From: a bacterium
GTDB lineage: Bacteria > Oederibacteriota > CAKKQC01
Direction: 5' to 3'
Assembly: GCA_919901855.1 (NCBI GenBank)
Contig: CAKKQC010000041.1
Location: 9,419-73,418 of the forward strand
Length of the DNA: 64,000 nt
The notes beneath the pieces are model-generated. The model searched no databases. It was given only the letters and a program-made list of their open reading frames with translations, and had not been told where the DNA came from. Shown here one piece after another: positions 34,102 to 42,221 of the stretch. Every line of letters begins with the position of its first letter. Position 1 is the stretch's first letter. The position numbers and the translations under genes are program-made.

Positions 34102-35028
34102 ATGATCACCGCGATCCTGCTCCTGTCGAGCCTGCAGGCGATGGCGGCCGATGCGCCGGCCGCGGCCGCCGCCCCGACGGTGACGGCCCCGATCCGGCTC
34201 ATCGTCATCGACGAGAAGACGACGCGGACCTGGGGGCCGCTGCCCTGGCCCAGGGACCGGCACGCGCAGCTCGTGTCCCTGCTCGACCGGGCGGGAGTCC
34301 GGGCCATCGCGCTGCGGTTCTACTACCGGGACGCCCGCGGGGACGCCGGGGACAACGCGCTCGTGGCGGCCGCGAAGAAGTGCGGGCGGGTCTTCACAGA
34401 GATCGGGAAGGCCCCGGGCGTGGAGGGGTGGAACCCGACCGACACGTGGCTCGACGCGGCCGCGCTCAAGACGACGGGCAAGGCGCCCGCCAAGCTTTTC
34501 GCCTCGGATGGCCTCCAGGTGCCCTTCGAGGACCTCGCCCGGGCGATCCGCGGGGTCGGCTCCATAGACGTCATGGTCAACCGTCAGAAGAAGCTCCAGG
34601 GCCTCCCGCTCGTGATCACGTGCCGCGGCCGGCTGTTCCCGAGCCTCGCGCTCCGGCTCTTCCTGTACCTCTCCGACCTCGAGGGCCAGGCGCTCGCGTT
34701 CGAGCAGGGGCGGATCACGCGCTACGGCTTCCTCCCGGGCACCGAAGCCCGGGCCCTGCTGCTGGGCCGGACGCACGCGTCCCTCGACGCCTACGGCTGC
34801 GCGCTCGTCAACCTGACGGCCCCGGGTCGCGGCTATCCGGTCGATTCGTTCGTGGACGTCCTCACTGGCAAGATCAGGCCGTCGGTCTACCAGGGCGCGG
34901 TCGTGATCGTCGGAGCCCAGACGCCCGAGCTCGACGTCGAGACTTCGACCGGCCCCAAGAGCGGGCTCGAGCTGGTCGCGGACCAGCTCACCGCGCTCTT
35001 CCGGTTCGCCGAGGACCCCGGCAAGTGA
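34102..35028 (+). CDS. Stand-alone secreted CHASE2 domain protein
   Basis: A 308-residue protein with a signal peptide (MITAILLLSSLQAMAADA). The rest matches the CHASE2 extracellular sensor domain: RLIVIDEKTTRTWGPLPWPR at the start, GVRAIALRFYY, and the closing VVIVGAQTPELDV. CHASE2 normally precedes a transmembrane kinase or cyclase; here nothing follows, so this is a periplasmic domain without an output module. It overlaps the SmpA-like lipoprotein gene by four bases (GTGA), suggesting a joint envelope role. Confidence 0.8.
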   Translation: MITAILLLSSLQAMAADAPAAAAAPTVTAPIRLIVIDEKTTRTWGPLPWPRDRHAQLVSLLDRAGVRAIALRFYYRDARGDAGDNALVAAAKKCGRVFTEIGKAPGVEGWNPTDTWLDAAALKTTGKAPAKLFASDGLQVPFEDLARAIRGVGSIDVMVNRQKKLQGLPLVITCRGRLFPSLALRLFLYLSDLEGQALAFEQGRITRYGFLPGTEARALLLGRTHASLDAYGCALVNLTAPGRGYPVDSFVDVLTGKIRPSVYQGAVVIVGAQTPELDVETSTGPKSGLELVADQLTALFRFAEDPGK

Positions 35029-35375
35029 GACTCTTTGCGGCCGCCCTGCTGACGGGCTCCGTCCTCGCCGGCACCCTCCTGGGTGGGTGCGCCACGATCG
35101 GCAGGGACTTCGACTCCACGTCGCTCGCGTGGGTGAAGCCGGGCGAGACCGCCAAGCCCGAGATCCTCGAGAAGCTGGGCAACCCGTTCCGCGTCGGCGT
35201 GGACAGCGGCGATCCGACGTGGACCTACGGCTACTACAAGTACCGGCTGCTCGGCACCAGCGCGGCCAAGGACCTCGTGATCCGGTTCGGCCCCGACGGC
35301 AAGGTCAAGACCTTCACGCTGAACACGAGTTTTCCAGAGGAACAGGGGATCCTGGACCCTGCACTGAAACGGTAG
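35025..35375 (+). CDS. SmpA/OmlA (BamE-like) lipoprotein
   Basis: A 116-residue lipoprotein: lipobox LLGGC, then the short BamE-like fold with WVKPGETAKPEILEKLGNP and TWTYGYYKYRLLG. BamE-type proteins bind outer-membrane assembly factors, and many family members are general envelope lipoproteins. The start is the GTG overlapping the CHASE2 stop. Its last seven codons recur 50 bases downstream (35426-35449), a possible minimal tail repeat. Confidence 0.78.
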   Translation: MRLFAAALLTGSVLAGTLLGGCATIGRDFDSTSLAWVKPGETAKPEILEKLGNPFRVGVDSGDPTWTYGYYKYRLLGTSAAKDLVIRFGPDGKVKTFTLNTSFPEEQGILDPALKR

Positions 35376-35449
35376 TTGGCGTCCAGGACCCTCGCGTCGG
35401 TGGCGGACGCCACCGTCACGCGGCGCTGGACCCGGCCCTGAACAAGTAG
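35352..35449 (+). repeat. Possible short tail repeat, locus D, with hairpin
   Basis: The end of the SmpA-like gene (35352-35375) recurs at 35426-35449 with the same frame and stop: LDPALKR-stop against LDPALNK-stop, 19 of 24 bases identical. The 50 bases between hold a perfect 8-bp hairpin with loop GA (35398-35415) and no gene. The match is short and could be chance. Confidence 0.45.
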
Positions 35450-35467
35450 AGGCCGGCGAGACCTTGG

Positions 35468-36085
35468 CTACTTCCGCTTCGTGTACTTGACCGAACAGCC
35501 GTAGGGCTGCGTCTCCGGCACGCTCACGGTCTTCCCGGCCAGCATTTCGTCCAGCGCCTGACGCACGTAGTTCACGCCCCCCGAGCCGCCCTTTGACGTC
35601 CGAAGACGGACGTCTTGCCCGCCGGCGGGATCGTCGTCGATCGCCCCCGCGTACGCGAGCCGCCCCTTGGGGTCGATGACGAACAGGTGCGGGGTCGTCT
35701 TCGCGCCGTAGACGCGCCCGACCCGGCCCAGCCGGTCGTTCAGCACCGGGTACGGTAGGGAGAACGCCTCCCGCGCCCAGGCATCCCGCTCCAGCGGCAG
35801 GTGCGCGGTCGAGTCGACCCCGAGCCACGCGACGCCCTGGGGAGCGTACGCCGCCGCGAGCGTGCGCATCGTGCCCGCTATCGCATGCCGCGTCCAGAAC
35901 GGGCAGTCCGGGTTCATCCACTCGAGCACGACGATTCGGCCCCGGAGCGACGCGAGGGTGACCGTCTTCCCGTCCTGATCCTTGAGCGTGAACGCGGGCG
36001 CGGGCCGTCCGATCTTCGCCACCGGAACCGCCGCCGGGACCGGCGCCGCCGCCAGCACGGCCAGGAAACCCGCGAGCGCGATCAC
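35468..36085 (-). CDS. Redoxin (thioredoxin-like, NPDCPF type) exported protein
   Basis: A 205-residue protein. The signal peptide ends near APVPAAV, followed by an AhpC/TSA-like thioredoxin fold: GRPAPAFTLKDQDGKTVTL, WMNPDCPFWTRH (single redox Cys), TTPHLFVIDPKGRLAY and the family ending QPYGCSVKY. The GTG overlaps the metallopeptidase stop by four bases. Compared with the usual family sequence there is an extra stretch of roughly a dozen residues after GAIDDDPAGG, encoded by a palindromic insertion (35595-35614). Confidence 0.85.
   Translation of the reverse strand: MIALAGFLAVLAAAPVPAAVPVAKIGRPAPAFTLKDQDGKTVTLASLRGRIVVLEWMNPDCPFWTRHAIAGTMRTLAAAYAPQGVAWLGVDSTAHLPLERDAWAREAFSLPYPVLNDRLGRVGRVYGAKTTPHLFVIDPKGRLAYAGAIDDDPAGGQDVRLRTSKGGSGGVNYVRQALDEMLAGKTVSVPETQPYGCSVKYTKRK
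35595..35614. repeat. Palindromic insertion inside the redoxin gene
   Basis: Perfect 8-bp inverted repeat GACGTCCG-aaga-CGGACGTC; the 12-bp palindrome CCCGCCGGCGGG lies just beside it. The core matches the hairpin in the GH2 gene (2005-2018) in opposite orientation relative to the gene. It adds residues where family members are shorter. Confidence 0.6.
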
Positions 36086-36450
36086 GCGTAGCCCAGCTCG
36101 TCCATCTGGCGCTCGTCGAGTCCGAAGTAGTGGCCGAGCTCGTGCAGGATCGTGGTCCGGATCTCGGCGGCGAGTTCCGCGGGGTCCGGGAAGGCCCGTT
36201 CGAGCGGACGCTGGTAGATGACGATCCGGTCCGGCACCCGGGGCAGGTCGGCCAGCGACTGCTCCGTCACCGCCTCCCCCTGGAAGAGCCCGAACAGGTC
36301 GTCGTCCCGGCCCACCCCCGCCTCGCGCAGTTCGGCCTTCGACGGCTCGTCCCGGACGATGACGGCCAGGTCGCCGAGCCTGGAGCGGAAATCCTCCGGC
36401 AGGCCCTCGACCGTCTTCCGGACCAGGGCCTCGAACGCCTCCCGGGTCAC
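36082..36450 (-). CDS. Zincin-like metallopeptidase (PF06262 type)
   Basis: A 122-residue protein with the zincin signature in TTILHELGHYFGLDE (HExxHxxGxxE/D) close to the C-terminus, and the family's RIVIYQRPLER stretch before it. Proteins of this group are short, possibly cytosolic, and have no known substrate. The GTG overlaps the stop of the preceding propeller gene and its own stop overlaps the redoxin start, so all three are translationally coupled. Confidence 0.85.
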   Translation of the reverse strand: MTREAFEALVRKTVEGLPEDFRSRLGDLAVIVRDEPSKAELREAGVGRDDDLFGLFQGEAVTEQSLADLPRVPDRIVIYQRPLERAFPDPAELAAEIRTTILHELGHYFGLDERQMDELGYA

Positions 36451-37748
36451 GGGGCCTTCGGTTTGCCGGGACACGGCGGGGCGTCGAGCAGCCTCACGCT
36501 CCACGCCGTCTTCCCCACCTCGGGAGTCTGTTCGAACCCGGCGACCGCGACCCGGCCGTCCTTGAGGAACGCGAGCCCGTACGGCCCGCCCGGCCTGGTT
36601 CCCAGCGCCTGGTCGTGCAGTTCCCGGAGCACGGTGCCCGCGGCGTCGTACGTCCGGATCATCCAGCGCCCCGCGTCCCACGGGCTCTTCTGCGCCGTGT
36701 CGCCGTCCTCGTACCCGGCCACGACCACGCGGCCGCACCGGTCGAAACCGGCCGCGTAGGCCTTGTCGTCGAATGCGAGCGGCCCGTTGTGGAACTTCTC
36801 CCACCGTACGTCCCCGCCGGAGTCGAGCACGCGCACGCCCCAATCCACCCTCCGGTCGGCGCCCCCGAAGACCTTGCCCGCGACCGCGATCCGGCCGGCC
36901 CCGTCCAGCGCGACCGCGTAGGCCTCGTCCATCCACCCTCCCGCGCTCGCGTACGTGCGGGCCCAACGCAGGTTCCCGTCACGCTCCCAGACCCGGACGG
37001 CCCAGGAGCCCCGGCCCGCCCCCTCACTGACGCCCCCGGCGACATAGGCCGCGCCGTCGCGCCCGATCGCGACCGCGCGCGCCATGTTCTGCCCCGGTCC
37101 CGGCGCGAAGGTCCGCGTCCACTCCAGCTTCCCTCCTGCCGCGTACCGGCGCACCAGCCACCGGGTGTCCACGGCAGAGGGCTGGGACTCCCAGCCGGCC
37201 ACGACCACGGAGCCGTCGGCGTCGGTAGCCACGGCCTCGGCCCGGATCGGGGCCGTGCTCGCGAGTGCGTCGTGCCACAGCCGGGTGCCGTCGGGGCCGT
37301 AGCAGGCCACGAGCCAGTGCGCGGGCACGGGACTCCCGCGCGCGAACTCGGAGAATCCCGCGGCCACCACCCGGCCCTTCGGATCGACGGCCACGCCCTT
37401 GGCGACCTGGTAGAACGCGTTGACCCAGATGAAGGTCCGGGACCAGGCCACCGCGCCCGCGGTGTCCTGCACGCGGACGACCCAGCCCGACCCGAGGTTC
37501 GGCCGATCCCGGGGCTCGCACCCGGCGACCGCGAGGCGGCCGTCCGGGAGCGCGGCGACGCCGTAAGCGACGTTCGAGAGGCTGGCCGGATGATCGGGCC
37601 GGATCGAGGGCATGATGCAGAAGCACCACTCGTTCTTGAAGACCTGGACGCCGCCCGCCGCGGTGATGACCTCGGCTCCGGCGGGACGTTGCGACGTAAT
37701 CACGCCCAGAACCAGCAGGGCGATCGACACCGGGACGCGCGACGTCAT
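36447..37748 (-). CDS. Secreted SBBP/beta-propeller-like protein
   Basis: A 433-residue exported protein (signal peptide ending QRPAGAE). Six or more blades repeat the pattern of a GVAVDPKGRVVAAGF-type strand followed by WLVRRYAAGGKLEWTRTF. It is a paralogue of the lipoprotein at 23571-24755 without a lipobox. The first gene of the operon with the metallopeptidase and redoxin. The ATG lies 7 bases behind a TATCAT box. Confidence 0.78.
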   Translation of the reverse strand: MTSRVPVSIALLVLGVITSQRPAGAEVITAAGGVQVFKNEWCFCIMPSIRPDHPASLSNVAYGVAALPDGRLAVAGCEPRDRPNLGSGWVVRVQDTAGAVAWSRTFIWVNAFYQVAKGVAVDPKGRVVAAGFSEFARGSPVPAHWLVACYGPDGTRLWHDALASTAPIRAEAVATDADGSVVVAGWESQPSAVDTRWLVRRYAAGGKLEWTRTFAPGPGQNMARAVAIGRDGAAYVAGGVSEGAGRGSWAVRVWERDGNLRWARTYASAGGWMDEAYAVALDGAGRIAVAGKVFGGADRRVDWGVRVLDSGGDVRWEKFHNGPLAFDDKAYAAGFDRCGRVVVAGYEDGDTAQKSPWDAGRWMIRTYDAAGTVLRELHDQALGTRPGGPYGLAFLKDGRVAVAGFEQTPEVGKTAWSVRLLDAPPCPGKPKAP

Positions 37749-37755
37749 GCTTCCG

Positions 37756-37761
37756 ATGATA
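37756..37761 (-). promoter_or_regulatory. -10 box of the propeller-metallopeptidase-redoxin operon
   Basis: Minus-strand TATCAT with exactly 7 bases to the ATG at 37748; leaderless type, no Shine-Dalgarno. Confidence 0.55.
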
Positions 37762-37773
37762 CTCCCCGGCCCG

Positions 37774-38487
37774 TCAGAAGGGGTTCGAGGCCGCCTCGGC
37801 AGCGGCGAGCGCGGCCGAGGCGGTCACGATGGCGACACCCGGGACCTTGAGCAGCCGGTCGTAGAGGCGGCGGACGTAGTCCGCCGAGACGGGCCCCCAG
37901 CCCTCCTCGTCGAGCCCGTGGGTGTTGTAGATGAGCCAGCCCGGCGGCGCGGACAGCCACTGCGCGATGCACCCGTCGAGATGCGCCTCGCAGTTCCCGG
38001 GGCCGTGCGCCGTGCACGTCAGACGCCGCAGGTCGCGGGCCGGCAGCGGGTTGAACCCGCTCCCGCCGGTCCGGAGCGCGCGGACGCGCGAGAGCAGGTA
38101 CTTCTCGACCTCGGGCGTCGAGGCGTTGTACGGCATCGCGTAGACCGACCGTTCGGGGCGGAATCCCTTCATGGACCGCCCGAATGCGTCAAGGCATAGA
38201 TCGATCTCGCGCTTCACTTCGTCCCACGGCGCCCGCGCGTGGTTGAGGTGCGTGTGGCTGTGCGGGTTGATCTCGTGGCCCCGCGCGGCGAGCTCGTTCC
38301 AGAGGTCCCAGCCCGCCGTCGGGGCGTTGTGCCACTCGTCCGCGGGCACGTGGCCGGGCTCGGAAGCCCGGCTGATGATGTTCAGGGCGGCCTTCACGCC
38401 GAACTCGTCGTGGATCGCGGCGATCGTCCGGAACGATTTCTCGAACCCGTCGTCCCAGCTCAGCGTCAGGAGCCTGGTCGCGGTCAC
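37774..38487 (-). CDS. Polysaccharide deacetylase (NodB homology, CE4)
   Basis: A 237-residue protein. Motif 1 LSWDDGFEKS (two Asp) and motif 2 HSHTHLNH (metal-binding His pair) of carbohydrate esterase family 4 are present. No signal peptide is visible, so it is cytosolic or exported otherwise. The GTG overlaps the GHL10 stop by four bases. CE4 enzymes remove acetyl groups from N-acetylated sugars; a pairing with GHL10 suggests work on one glycan. Confidence 0.82.
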   Translation of the reverse strand: MTATRLLTLSWDDGFEKSFRTIAAIHDEFGVKAALNIISRASEPGHVPADEWHNAPTAGWDLWNELAARGHEINPHSHTHLNHARAPWDEVKREIDLCLDAFGRSMKGFRPERSVYAMPYNASTPEVEKYLLSRVRALRTGGSGFNPLPARDLRRLTCTAHGPGNCEAHLDGCIAQWLSAPPGWLIYNTHGLDEEGWGPVSADYVRRLYDRLLKVPGVAIVTASAALAAAEAASNPF

Positions 38488-40217
38488 TTCGACGTCACGC
38501 CCAGGCGTAGCACGGGCAGGAGATCCCGCACGACCTGTTCCTCCAGTTCGAACAGGACGAACCCCGCCGCCCCCAGCTCCCGCGCGGAGACGATCTGGGC
38601 GACGGCCATGTCCGGCGCCTGGTTGCGGTCGGCGCCGTAAGTCGCGTAGAGCCCGACGTAGACGGGAACCTTCCCCGCGGCCGCTTCCAGCTCGGACTTG
38701 AGTCGGGCGCGCATCTCGGGGAGGCTGTCGGTGTAGTTCATGGGGCACACGAAATCCACGAGCCCGTCCTTGATCCAGCGTCCCCAGTCCTGGAACACGG
38801 ACTTCCGGCACGAAGCGGGATCGGAGAACACGGCGGCCGAAAGCTTCGCTTCCGGGCGGACGTCCTTCATCATCTGCCGCACCGTCAGGACGAAACTCGT
38901 GATGACATTGCGGCGCCAATCCGCGTACTGAGCCGCGTACTTCCCGCCCTCGAGTACGGGCTTCGGCCAGCCGTCGAGCCGCACCCCCAGCCCCTCCTCG
39001 AAGTTCGCGCGACAGGCCGGGCAGAAGCACCACTCGTCGCCCGGGTACCGGATGTAGTCGAGCTGGAACCCGTCGATCGGGTACTTCGCCACGAGCTCGC
39101 GGATCGCGTCGAGCTCGTACTTCCGGTTCGCCGCGTTCGACGGGCAGAGCCACTCGCCCTGCTTCCCGTCCTTGTCCACCATCATCCGCCCCGCGAACCG
39201 GTACGGGACCGCGACGGCGGGGTCCGCCATCCACCCCATCTGGAAGCAGACCTTCCAGACGTGGACCTGGATCCCCTTCGCGTGCGCGGCGTCGAGCAGG
39301 ATCTTCAACTGGTCGCCCTGCTGGCCGACGACCTTCGCGACCGGGACCACGTTCGACGGGTAGTAGGCGCACCCGCTCCAGAGCATGTTCGGGAACACGG
39401 CGTTGAAGCCGTTCTGTGCGAGCGCGTCGACGACCTTCGGCCAGCCCATCCCGTACGCGTCCCCGCTGTGGCACCAGCCCGCGCGGAACTCGCCCGGCTT
39501 CGGCGCCTGGGCGCGCGCATAGGCGTCCACGAGTATGCCGCGGGCCCGGGCCAGGAGATCCTGCGGCTCCTTCGCCTCGAGGTTGCGGGCCCGGGCCGCG
39601 CTGCGCAGGAGGACCTCCGCCGCGCCCCACGCCGGCGCGAGCGCTCGATCGGCCTTGAACGCCGCCCCGACCTCCGCCACGCCCTGCCACGGACCGATCG
39701 TGACGACATCGTCCACGGCGAGCGCGGAAGTGCCCGCGAGCGCGGCGAGGGTGACCGTCACGTCCCGCTTGGCGGCCGGCGTCACCGCGATCCGGACGCG
39801 GCGGATGGAGTTCCACCCGGCCGGGGTGCCCTCCGTCCCGAAGGCGGCGCGCGGAAGCTTGAGCGTCCGCCACGTCTTGCCCACGCCGCCGGCGCCGCTC
39901 CGGTACCAGCCGGCCCCCGACTCGAAGTACAGGACGATCTCGGCCACCGCCTCGGGGTCGTCGGCCTTCACCCGCACCGTGATCCACTTGTCCCCGGTGA
40001 GGTCGGGCGTCATCTCGACGTCCCAGCCCGCGCGCCAGCCCTCGAGCGTCGAGAACGGGCACCGGAGCAGGACCGCCGGCTTGCCCGAATCGGTCGCCGG
40101 TTCCACGGCCGGGGAGCCCTCGAGCGCCTCCCAGCGCTTGGCATCGCGGAAGTCCGCGGGGGTGAGGAGGTCAGCCGCACGGGCGAGGGTGGCGAGGAGG
40201 AGGCAGGCGGTGATCAC
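38484..40217 (-). CDS. GHL10 (PF02638) glycoside-hydrolase-like protein
   Basis: A 577-residue exported protein; signal peptide MITACLLLATLARAAD with GTG start, 6 bases behind TAAGCT. A sandwich domain (30-175) is followed by a linker and a TIM barrel of the GHL10 type: GFNAVFPNMLWSGCAYYPS, GIQVHVWKVCFQMGW, and IDGFQLDYIRYPGDEW with the conserved Asp-Tyr-x-Arg-Tyr. Members are thought to cleave amino-sugar glycans or peptidoglycan-like chains. It is co-transcribed with a CE4 deacetylase, which fits that idea. Confidence 0.85.
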   Translation of the reverse strand: MITACLLLATLARAADLLTPADFRDAKRWEALEGSPAVEPATDSGKPAVLLRCPFSTLEGWRAGWDVEMTPDLTGDKWITVRVKADDPEAVAEIVLYFESGAGWYRSGAGGVGKTWRTLKLPRAAFGTEGTPAGWNSIRRVRIAVTPAAKRDVTVTLAALAGTSALAVDDVVTIGPWQGVAEVGAAFKADRALAPAWGAAEVLLRSAARARNLEAKEPQDLLARARGILVDAYARAQAPKPGEFRAGWCHSGDAYGMGWPKVVDALAQNGFNAVFPNMLWSGCAYYPSNVVPVAKVVGQQGDQLKILLDAAHAKGIQVHVWKVCFQMGWMADPAVAVPYRFAGRMMVDKDGKQGEWLCPSNAANRKYELDAIRELVAKYPIDGFQLDYIRYPGDEWCFCPACRANFEEGLGVRLDGWPKPVLEGGKYAAQYADWRRNVITSFVLTVRQMMKDVRPEAKLSAAVFSDPASCRKSVFQDWGRWIKDGLVDFVCPMNYTDSLPEMRARLKSELEAAAGKVPVYVGLYATYGADRNQAPDMAVAQIVSARELGAAGFVLFELEEQVVRDLLPVLRLGVTSK

Positions 40218-40223
40218 GGCATC

Positions 40224-40229
40224 AGCTTA
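40224..40229 (-). promoter_or_regulatory. -10 box of the GHL10-deacetylase operon
   Basis: Minus-strand TAAGCT, 6 bases before the GTG at 40217. Confidence 0.4.
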
Positions 40230-40262
40230 GAGGCCTTGGGGTCCCCCTGTCCATCCATGGAG

Positions 40263-40291
40263 TTGCAGGCGGGCGGCCGGACGGCTAGACT
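40263..40291 (+). promoter_or_regulatory. Promoter of the paired aldo/keto reductases
   Basis: TTGCAG (40263-40268), 17 bases, TAGACT (40286-40291), then 8 bases to the ATG at 40300. Confidence 0.45.
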
Positions 40292-40299
40292 GGCCGCAT

Positions 40300-41250
40300 A
40301 TGGAATACCGGCCGCTGGGCGGGACGGGGCTGCGGGTCTCGGGTTTGTGCCTCGGGACCATGAACTGGCGGTGGACGACCTCGGAGGCGATGTCGTACCG
40401 GGTCATGGACGCCTTCATCGCGGGCGGCGGCAACTTCCTCGACTCCGCGGACATCTACTCGTTCTGGGCCAAGGGGTGCGAGGGCGGCTCGTCCGAGGCC
40501 ATCATCGGCCAGTGGATGCACCGCCGGCGCAACCGGCGGGACATCGTCCTCGCGACCAAGGTCCGCGGCAGGATGTGGCCCGGCGCCACTGGCGAGGGGC
40601 TCTCGCGCGCGCACATCATCAAGGCCTGCGAGGATTCGCTCCGGCGGCTGCGGACCGACTGGATCGACCTCTACCAGACGCACTTCGCCGATGACTCCGT
40701 CCCGGTCGATGAGACCATGGCCGCGCTCGGCGACCTCGTCCGCTCCGGCAAGGTCCGGTACGTCGGGTGCTCGAACTACACCCCGGGCCAGCTCGCGGAG
40801 GCGCTCGTCTGCGCGCGCCAGCTCGGACTCCCCCAGTACATCTCGATCCAGCCTTTCTATAATCTCTTTGCCCGCGACTTCGAGAAGGACCACGTCTGGC
40901 TCGTGAAGAAATACGGCGTCGGCGTCATCCCCTACTCTCCGCTCATGGGCGGCTTCCTGACCGGCAAGTACCGGCGGGACAAGCCCGCGCCGAAGAGCCT
41001 GCGGGCGGTGGGGCTCAAGTGGCTCATGAACGATCGCGGGTACAAGGTCATCGAGGCGCTCGAGCGCATGGGCCGGCCGCGCGGCAAGACCGTCCTCCAG
41101 ATGGCGCTCGGCTGGCACCTGACGCACGACTGGATGACGGCCCCGATCATCGGCGCCAACACGCCCGAGCAGTTGCACGAGGCGCTCGGCGGTGCGGGGC
41201 TCCGGCTCTCCGACGACGAGATGAAGGAACTGGAAGGGCTGACGTCATGA
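40300..41250 (+). CDS. Aldo/keto reductase, first of a tandem pair
   Basis: A 316-residue AKR with DSADIYSFW (Asp, Tyr), LATKVRG (Lys) and YQTHF (His) as tetrad, and the cofactor stretch GANTPEQLHEA. It is closely related to the next gene: both share the GKVRYVGCSN and DFEKDHxWLxKKYGV stretches, so the pair arose by duplication. The more distant AKR at 4846-5838 is not part of that duplication. NAD(P)H-dependent; the substrate is not known. Confidence 0.92.
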   Translation: MEYRPLGGTGLRVSGLCLGTMNWRWTTSEAMSYRVMDAFIAGGGNFLDSADIYSFWAKGCEGGSSEAIIGQWMHRRRNRRDIVLATKVRGRMWPGATGEGLSRAHIIKACEDSLRRLRTDWIDLYQTHFADDSVPVDETMAALGDLVRSGKVRYVGCSNYTPGQLAEALVCARQLGLPQYISIQPFYNLFARDFEKDHVWLVKKYGVGVIPYSPLMGGFLTGKYRRDKPAPKSLRAVGLKWLMNDRGYKVIEALERMGRPRGKTVLQMALGWHLTHDWMTAPIIGANTPEQLHEALGGAGLRLSDDEMKELEGLTS

Positions 41251-42212
41251 CGAAGAAGCCGATCCCGACGCGACCGCTCGGCACGACCGGAATCCAGGTG
41301 TCGGAGCTGGCCCTGGGCACCATGCAGTTCACGTGGACGTGCTCGGCCGCCATGGGCCGCCGGGTCCTCGACGCCTACTGGGCCGCCGGCGGGTATTTCA
41401 TCGACACCGCGGACTCGTACACGACCTGGCAGGAGGGCAACTCCGGGGGCGAGGCCGAGACGATCATCGGGAACTGGATGAAGGAGCGGAAGAACCGCCG
41501 CCAGGTCGTGCTCGCGACCAAGTGCCAGATGCGCGTCTGGCCGGGCACGACCGGCGAGGGCCTCTCGCGCGTGCACGTCTTCTCCGCCATCGACGCCTCA
41601 CTCCAGCGGCTCCGGACGGATTACGTCGACCTCCTCCAGTGCCACTGGCCCGACGGGATCACGCCCGTCGAGGAGACCCTGCGCGCGTTCGACGACCTCA
41701 TCGCCGCCGGGAAAGTGCGGTACGTGGGCTGCTCGAACTTCTCGAGCGGGCTCTTCGGCGAGGCGCTCGCCCTCGCCCGGTGGGGGCGCTACCCGAAGCT
41801 GGTCTCGGTCCAGCCCCGGTACCACCTCCTCGAGCGCGACTTCGAGAAGGACCACGCCTGGCTCGCGAAGAAGTACGGCGTGGCCGTGATCCCGTACTCC
41901 CCGCTCGCGGGCGGATTCCTGACCGGCAAGTACCGGAAGGGCAAGCCCCTGCCCGACTCCAAGCGGATCGAGTGGCAGAAGCACATGCTCGGCGACAAGC
42001 TCTGGAACGTCGTGGCCACGCTCGAGCGGTTGGGCAGGAAGCGCGGCAAGACCGTGGCGCAGATGGCGCTCGGCTGGCACCTCTCGCACGACTGGATGAC
42101 GGCCCCGATCGTGGGCGCAAACTCGCCGGAGCAGTTGAAGGAGACGCTGGGCGCCGCCGGGCTGAAACTCACCCCCGACGAGATGAAGGCCCTGGACGAG
42201 GTGTCGAAGTAG
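41247..42212 (+). CDS. Aldo/keto reductase, second of a tandem pair
   Basis: A 321-residue AKR starting at an ATG that overlaps the previous stop (ATGA). Catalytic residues are in DTADSYTTW, LATKCQM and LQCHW; the C-terminal IVGANSPEQLKET holds the cofactor phosphate. Two adjacent but diverged reductases suggest two subunits or a division of substrates. Confidence 0.92.
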   Translation: MTKKPIPTRPLGTTGIQVSELALGTMQFTWTCSAAMGRRVLDAYWAAGGYFIDTADSYTTWQEGNSGGEAETIIGNWMKERKNRRQVVLATKCQMRVWPGTTGEGLSRVHVFSAIDASLQRLRTDYVDLLQCHWPDGITPVEETLRAFDDLIAAGKVRYVGCSNFSSGLFGEALALARWGRYPKLVSVQPRYHLLERDFEKDHAWLAKKYGVAVIPYSPLAGGFLTGKYRKGKPLPDSKRIEWQKHMLGDKLWNVVATLERLGRKRGKTVAQMALGWHLSHDWMTAPIVGANSPEQLKETLGAAGLKLTPDEMKALDEVSK

Positions 42213-42221
42213 CCAGGCCCC

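Noticed and set aside
40300-42212. The two tandem aldo/keto reductases as another tail-repeat locus
   Set aside because: Both are complete, full-length and in one operon; an ordinary tandem duplication with no TA pair.
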